A DNA stretch of 64,000 bases from Streptohalobacillus salinus (GTDB lineage: Bacteria > Bacillota > Bacilli > Bacillales > Amphibacillaceae). Made by a program: the position numbers and the translations under genes. The DNA is taken from assembly GCF_003201605.1 (NCBI RefSeq), contig NZ_QJJR01000002.1, forward strand, positions 155,804 to 219,803, read 5' to 3'. Under the pieces are notes generated by a model. That model was not told the origin of the DNA and searched no databases. It saw only the letters and a program-made list of their open reading frames with translations. Positions 60,030 through 64,000 of this stretch are shown here, piece after piece; the stretch's first letter is position 1, and the number at the start of each line of letters is the position of its first letter.

Positions 60030-61502
60030 ATGCAATCACATGAAAAAACACCTCTGTTTACGGGGTTAATCAAACACATAGAAAATAACCCGGTGCCATT
60101 TCATATCCCCGGTCATAAAAACGGACGCGGTATGGATAAAACATTTCGCGATTTCATTGGTGAAAACACGCTAGCGATTGACTTAATCAATATCGCTCCA
60201 CTTGATGATTTGCATCATCCCAGCGGTATGATCAAGGAAGCAGAAGCTTTAGCTGCTGATGCTTTTGGTGCAGAGTACACCTTTTTTAGCGTTCAAGGCA
60301 CAAGCAGCCCTATAATGGCGATGGTCCTTAGTGTATGCCGACCAGGCGATAAGATTATTGTACCACGAAACATTCATAAATCGGTGACCTCAGCCTTAAT
60401 TTTTTCTGGTGCCATCCCCATCTTTGTTCATCCTGAGCTAGATACTGAGCTAGGCATTGCGCATGGAATTACACCCATTTCTGTTGAACATGCCATACAA
60501 CAACACCCCGATGCGAAAGCAGTCTTTGTTATAAACCCTACTTATTACGGGGTTTCAGCTGACCTTAAGCATATCGTTGATATTGCTCATAGTCATGGCA
60601 TACCTGTACTTGTTGATGAAGCACATGGGGTCCATATTCACTTCCATGAAGATTTACCAGTCTCCGCAATGGCTGCTGGTGCTGATCTTGCAGCAACAAG
60701 TGTGCATAAGCTCGGAGGATCGATGACTGGTAGCTCCGTCTTAAATGGTCGGACAGGCTTCGTAAATAAAGAACGTGTCCAGACAGTATTGTCAATGCTA
60801 ACAACGACATCAACTTCTTATGTATTACTAGCATCACTCGATGTCAGTAGAAAATATTTAAAAACACAAGGTTATGATCGATTGAGTGAAACAATTACTT
60901 ACGCGAATCGCTTGCGCCAACAAATTAATGCGCTTGATTACTTGTATTGTCCTGGCAGTGAAATTTTAGGCACTGATGCTACATTTGACTATGATCCTAC
61001 TAAAATTTTGGTTTCAGTCAAACAACTTGGACTTACAGGATACGACGTAGAGAAGTGGTTGCGACTTCATTATAATATTGAAGTTGAATTATCAGATATG
61101 TACAACATCCTTTGCATCATTACTCCTGGGGATTCTAAAGAAACCATAAATTTACTGCTTATGGCCTTATCTGAACTTGTTAGAACTTATAGCAAAGATG
61201 CTACCGAACGTACCGTTCAAGTTAGTCATCCACCTATTCCTACTTTGGCAATGTCACCGAGAGATGCCTTTTATGCTGAAATAGAAGTGATTCCTTTAAA
61301 AGCTAGTGCCAACCGCATTAGTGCAGAATCTATTATGATTTACCCACCTGGGATTCCTATTTTTATTCCTGGAGAAATTATTACTACAGAAAGCCTTGAT
61401 TATATTGAAGCAAATGTTGAAGCAGGGTTACCCGTACAAGGACTAGAAGATGAAACGCTAGAAACCATTCATGTCATTAAAGAAATGCATGCAATTACTT
61501 AA
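60030..61502 (+). CDS. speA: Arginine decarboxylase (SpeA type)
   Basis: SpeA decarboxylates arginine to agmatine, the first step of polyamine synthesis. The 490-residue PLP enzyme belongs to the Orn/Lys/Arg decarboxylase group of Bacillus. It has FHIPGHKNGRG near residue 24, TFFSVQGTSSP near 84, LVDEAHGVHIHFH with D196, and the PLP lysine K227 in ATSVHKLGGS. A C-terminal domain follows from about 370. The order yktA-speA-pdhD supports arginine rather than lysine as substrate. It has an AAAGGAG site and its own promoter. Confidence 0.92.
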   Translation: MQSHEKTPLFTGLIKHIENNPVPFHIPGHKNGRGMDKTFRDFIGENTLAIDLINIAPLDDLHHPSGMIKEAEALAADAFGAEYTFFSVQGTSSPIMAMVLSVCRPGDKIIVPRNIHKSVTSALIFSGAIPIFVHPELDTELGIAHGITPISVEHAIQQHPDAKAVFVINPTYYGVSADLKHIVDIAHSHGIPVLVDEAHGVHIHFHEDLPVSAMAAGADLAATSVHKLGGSMTGSSVLNGRTGFVNKERVQTVLSMLTTTSTSYVLLASLDVSRKYLKTQGYDRLSETITYANRLRQQINALDYLYCPGSEILGTDATFDYDPTKILVSVKQLGLTGYDVEKWLRLHYNIEVELSDMYNILCIITPGDSKETINLLLMALSELVRTYSKDATERTVQVSHPPIPTLAMSPRDAFYAEIEVIPLKASANRISAESIMIYPPGIPIFIPGEIITTESLDYIEANVEAGLPVQGLEDETLETIHVIKEMHAIT

Positions 61503-61506
61503 AAAA

Positions 61507-61559
61507 TAAACACGTGTCAAACGTTAGGCAGTACTTGCCCAGACGTTTACACGTGTTTA
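61507..61559. terminator. Bidirectional terminator after speA
   Basis: A long stem of about 17 pairs (AAACACGTGT and its complement, with one bulge) plus an inner GGCA/TGCC pair lies between the convergent speA and deacetylase genes. Confidence 0.85.
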
Positions 61560-61587
61560 ACTTTTATTACCGATTTAGTTGAGTGTC

Positions 61588-62460
61588 TTAATCAACTTTT
61601 TTTATTGCATCTGGATCAACAAAAGAATAGCCTCTCTCTCTTAACCCTGAGACGATATCAGGTAAGGCTTCATTTGTCCACGTTCTGTCATGCATGAGAA
61701 GATTTGCGCCATCGCGTAAGAATTCGGTATTTACCATGATATCTGCTAAATTTGTGGCATCTTGATAGTCTTTTTCCCAATCGTAACCATAACTCCAGTT
61801 CATCACGACCATATTTTCTTCCTCGGCGATAGCCAGTGACTCATCAGTATTTGCGCCAAAAGGTGCGCGGAAAAACTGCGGACGCTCTCCAATGATTGAT
61901 TCAATTAAATCATTCAAATCAACCAATTGTTGGCGTTGTTCCTCTCCTGATATATCCTGTAAATTCGGATGATTAAACGTATGGTTCCCTATCGCAAACC
62001 CCATATCGTGAATGTCTTTTAATATGTCATGCTTTTCATCCGTAGCTAAAAAATGACCATTAACAAAGAATATAGCTGGTACTTCTAGTGATTTTAATGT
62101 CTGCGCCATTTCTAGTGCTTGACCATCAGGTGCATCGTCTATTGTTAACAAAACAACTTTTTCATCAATGCCTTCTTCAATTGGCTCAACTGCCCAATTA
62201 TTTTGATTCACTTGATAACTTACTTCTGGTTCATCTGGCGTTTCTTCGGTCACTTCTTCATCACTCTCTTCTGAATCTTCAGCTCCGTCATCTGCTGGTA
62301 AATCTTGTTCAGCTGAATCACTGTCTTCTGCTTCATTTGAAGGATCAACTTCTTCATTACCTGCTGTTTCAGTGTCGGGTTCATCAACAGATTCGTTATT
62401 GCAAGCTGTGATAAATAGAATCAATAATAAAAGGCTAATTCCTGTTGTGATTTTTTTCAT
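61588..62460 (-). CDS. Polysaccharide deacetylase lipoprotein
   Basis: The 290-residue product begins with a lipoprotein signal (LLLILFITAC, acylated Cys at 20). A very acidic Asp/Glu/Ser linker follows (about 22-78), then a NodB domain (about 85-285). The domain has TIDDAP with D108/D109, metal histidines H160 and H164 in HTFNH, FRAPFG at 197-202 and LLMHD near 254. The enzyme should deacetylate peptidoglycan or another surface glycan on the outer face. LspA in this window would cleave its signal. It lies between speA and pdhD, where B. subtilis has the lipoprotein gene slp. Confidence 0.88.
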   Translation of the reverse strand: MKKITTGISLLLLILFITACNNESVDEPDTETAGNEEVDPSNEAEDSDSAEQDLPADDGAEDSEESDEEVTEETPDEPEVSYQVNQNNWAVEPIEEGIDEKVVLLTIDDAPDGQALEMAQTLKSLEVPAIFFVNGHFLATDEKHDILKDIHDMGFAIGNHTFNHPNLQDISGEEQRQQLVDLNDLIESIIGERPQFFRAPFGANTDESLAIAEEENMVVMNWSYGYDWEKDYQDATNLADIMVNTEFLRDGANLLMHDRTWTNEALPDIVSGLRERGYSFVDPDAIKKVD

Positions 62461-62503
62461 ATGTACCCTTCCTCTCGTTATCTCTATTCTACAATATTTT
62501 GAC

Positions 62504-62540
62504 ATAAAAAAACACCAGAAACAAAATGTTTCTGGTGTTT
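62504..62540 (-). terminator. Terminator of the pdh operon after pdhD
   Basis: A perfect 13-bp stem (AAACACCAGAAAC and its complement) with a 5-base loop, followed by seven T on the minus strand, lies 17 bp past the pdhD stop. Confidence 0.92.
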
Positions 62541-62556
62541 GATAAAATAAATTTGA

Positions 62557-63966
62557 TTATCGAGCAACATGAATCGGTGTACCCATAATAACTTCAGCAG
62601 CTTCCATTGTAATCTCCCCGAGTGTTGGGTGAGCATGGATGGTAAGCGCTAAGTCTTCTGCGGTCATACCAGACTCAATGGCTAGACCTAATTCAGAAAT
62701 CATGTCACTTGCATTAGTACCTGCAATCTGCGCACCAATAACAAGTCCATCTTCTTTGCGGGTAACTAATCGAACAAAACCATCAGAACTACTTAATGAT
62801 AGTGCACGACCATTAGCTGCAAATGGGAATTTCGCTGACTTTACATCATAACCTGCTTCTTTGGCTTCTTGTTCAGTATAACCTACGGTCGCTAGTTCAG
62901 GATCAGAGAATACAACAGCTGGAATGCCATTGTAGTCAATTTCAGATTTATGACCAGCAATTGCTTCAGCAGCAATTTTACCTTCATAAGATGCCTTGTG
63001 GGCAAGTGGCGGGCCTGCGACAATATCACCAATTGCATAAATATTATCTAAGTTTGTCCGGCATTGCTTATCAATCTCTATTAAGCCACGGTCCGTCATT
63101 TCCACACCGACTTGTTCAAGTCCAATTTCTTTCGTGTTTGGATAACGTCCAACTGTAACAAGTACGTAATCTGCCTCGATTGTTTCTTCTTTACCGTTAG
63201 CTTCATACGTTACTTTTACGCTATCCTCTGATTCTTCAGATGATTTAGCCATTGCGCCAGTGACAATTTTAACGTTTTTCTTTTTAAGATGGCGTTTAAC
63301 TATCGCTGACATGTCTTCTTCAAAACCATTTAAAATGTCATCCATACCTTCTAAGATGGTCACTTCTGTTCCAAAGTTTGCGTATGATGTACCAAGTTCA
63401 GTACCGACATAGCCACCACCGATAACTACTAATTTTTTAGGGATTTCTTTCAGGTTGAGTGCACCTGTAGAATCTAAAATACGTTTTGAGTATTTAAATG
63501 ATGGAATTTCTATCGGTGTAGAACCTGTCGCAATGATACAGTTATTAAAAGTATAGGTTTGAGATTTTTTCTCATCCATTACACGTACTGTATTTTGGTC
63601 GACAAAGTAAACTTCACCGGCAACGATATCAATTTTGTTGCTTTTAAGTAACCCTTCAACACCTGAGGTTAACTTATTAACCACACTCGCTTTCCAATCT
63701 TGGACTTTACTGAAATCAACCGTAACATTTTCAGTTTTAATGCCCATTTCGTCAGCGCCATGCGCTTCTTCGTAGCGGTGTCCAGCTTGGATTAATGCTT
63801 TAGAAGGGATACATCCTACATTTAAGCACACCCCGCCAACTGCGCCTTTTTCTACAACTGTAACTTTTTGACCTGTTTGGGCAGCGCGGATGGCAGCTAC
63901 ATAGCCACCAGGTCCAGCACCAACAACTAGAGTATCTATTTCAATTGGGAAATCTCCTACTACCAT
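62557..63966 (-). CDS. pdhD: Dihydrolipoyl dehydrogenase (E3 of pyruvate dehydrogenase)
   Basis: PdhD reoxidises the dihydrolipoyl group of the pyruvate dehydrogenase complex, passing electrons to FAD and NAD. The 469-residue protein has the FAD motif [12 protein letters not shown] near residue 14, the redox cysteines C47 and C52 in [15 protein letters not shown], the NAD motif [13 protein letters not shown] and the dimer His-Glu pair in HAHPTLGE near residue 448. The ATG at 63966 is 11 bp after GGAGG. It follows pdhC by 6 bp and ends the operon. Confidence 0.97.
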   Translation of the reverse strand: MVVGDFPIEIDTLVVGAGPGGYVAAIRAAQTGQKVTVVEKGAVGGVCLNVGCIPSKALIQAGHRYEEAHGADEMGIKTENVTVDFSKVQDWKASVVNKLTSGVEGLLKSNKIDIVAGEVYFVDQNTVRVMDEKKSQTYTFNNCIIATGSTPIEIPSFKYSKRILDSTGALNLKEIPKKLVVIGGGYVGTELGTSYANFGTEVTILEGMDDILNGFEEDMSAIVKRHLKKKNVKIVTGAMAKSSEESEDSVKVTYEANGKEETIEADYVLVTVGRYPNTKEIGLEQVGVEMTDRGLIEIDKQCRTNLDNIYAIGDIVAGPPLAHKASYEGKIAAEAIAGHKSEIDYNGIPAVVFSDPELATVGYTEQEAKEAGYDVKSAKFPFAANGRALSLSSSDGFVRLVTRKEDGLVIGAQIAGTNASDMISELGLAIESGMTAEDLALTIHAHPTLGEITMEAAEVIMGTPIHVAR

Positions 63967-63972
63967 ATTCGA

Positions 63973-64000
63973 TTACGCCTCCATCATGATTAATTGTGGA
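63973..64000 (-). CDS. pdhC: Dihydrolipoamide acetyltransferase (E2), last codons
   Basis: The final eight codons (PQLIMMEA) and stop are present at the right edge of the window. They match the C-terminal end of Bacillus PdhC, and the pdhC-pdhD order fits. The rest lies outside the window. Confidence 0.7.

Noticed and set aside
62088-62411. 107-codon plus-strand open frame rich in Leu and His
   Set aside because: It is the antisense image of the acidic linker of the deacetylase.

Overview
The window is a conserved housekeeping segment of a low-GC Gram-positive chromosome. Gene content and order match the Bacillaceae: yloC-remA-gmk-rpoZ-coaBC-priA-fmt-rsmB-prpC-prkC-rsgA-rpe-thiN, a pyr operon next to rluD-lspA-ileS-divIVA-ylmHGFED, a dcw cell-division and wall cluster, ylb genes, and a yktA/yktC-speA-pdhD end. 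PyrR attenuators, a T-box, Bacillus-type Shine-Dalgarno sites and sigma-A promoters support this. Sporulation genes that usually sit inside these blocks are absent (spoIIGA-sigE-sigG after ftsZ, spoVD after pbpB, spoVE after murD, ylbJ beside coaD). Together with acidic linkers this suggests an asporogenous, possibly halophilic or alkaliphilic member near Halolactibacillus/Amphibacillus. The genus is an inference.

Layout: 1-12.6 kb (minus) holds a thiN fragment, rpe, rsgA, the PrkC kinase/PrpC phosphatase pair, rsmB, fmt, priA, coaBC, rpoZ, gmk, remA and yloC. At 12.8-14.5 kb (plus) lies rqcH. At 14.6-26.4 kb (minus) lies the complete UMP pathway operon pyrR-pyrP-pyrB-pyrC-carA-carB-pyrK-pyrD-pyrF-pyrE, with a strong promoter and two PyrR attenuators. 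At 26.4-31.0 kb are rluD, lspA and a T-box-controlled ileS. At 31.0-34.6 kb are divIVA, ylmH, ylmG, sepF, ylmE and pgeF. At 34.7-49.8 kb is the dcw region read from mraZ down to ftsZ. It is split by a terminator and a new promoter between murD and divIB, lacks ftsW/spoVE, murG and murB, and carries murF.

At 50.0-56.0 kb are a DUF3397 membrane protein, rpmF, the ylbN gene, tmcAL (plus), the YlbL protease, coaD, rsmD, ylbG and ylbF. At 56.2-64 kb are a YtvI-like permease (plus), ylaN, a small membrane protein, ylaI (plus), a SuhB-like phosphatase, yktA, speA (plus), a lipoprotein polysaccharide deacetylase, pdhD and the last codons of pdhC.

The genes form tightly packed operons with many 1-11 bp overlaps. 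They cover nucleotide synthesis, envelope building and its kinase control, septum placement, ribosome maturation and quality control, and CoA synthesis. I saw no rRNA, tRNA, CRISPR array, insertion sequence, prophage or defence island. I found no convincing undescribed system. The points most worth a second look are the remodelled dcw cluster, the missing sporulation loci, a gene-free stretch ending in a plus-strand terminator-like hairpin at 59.6 kb, and several regulatory arrangements in leaders and intergenic regions.
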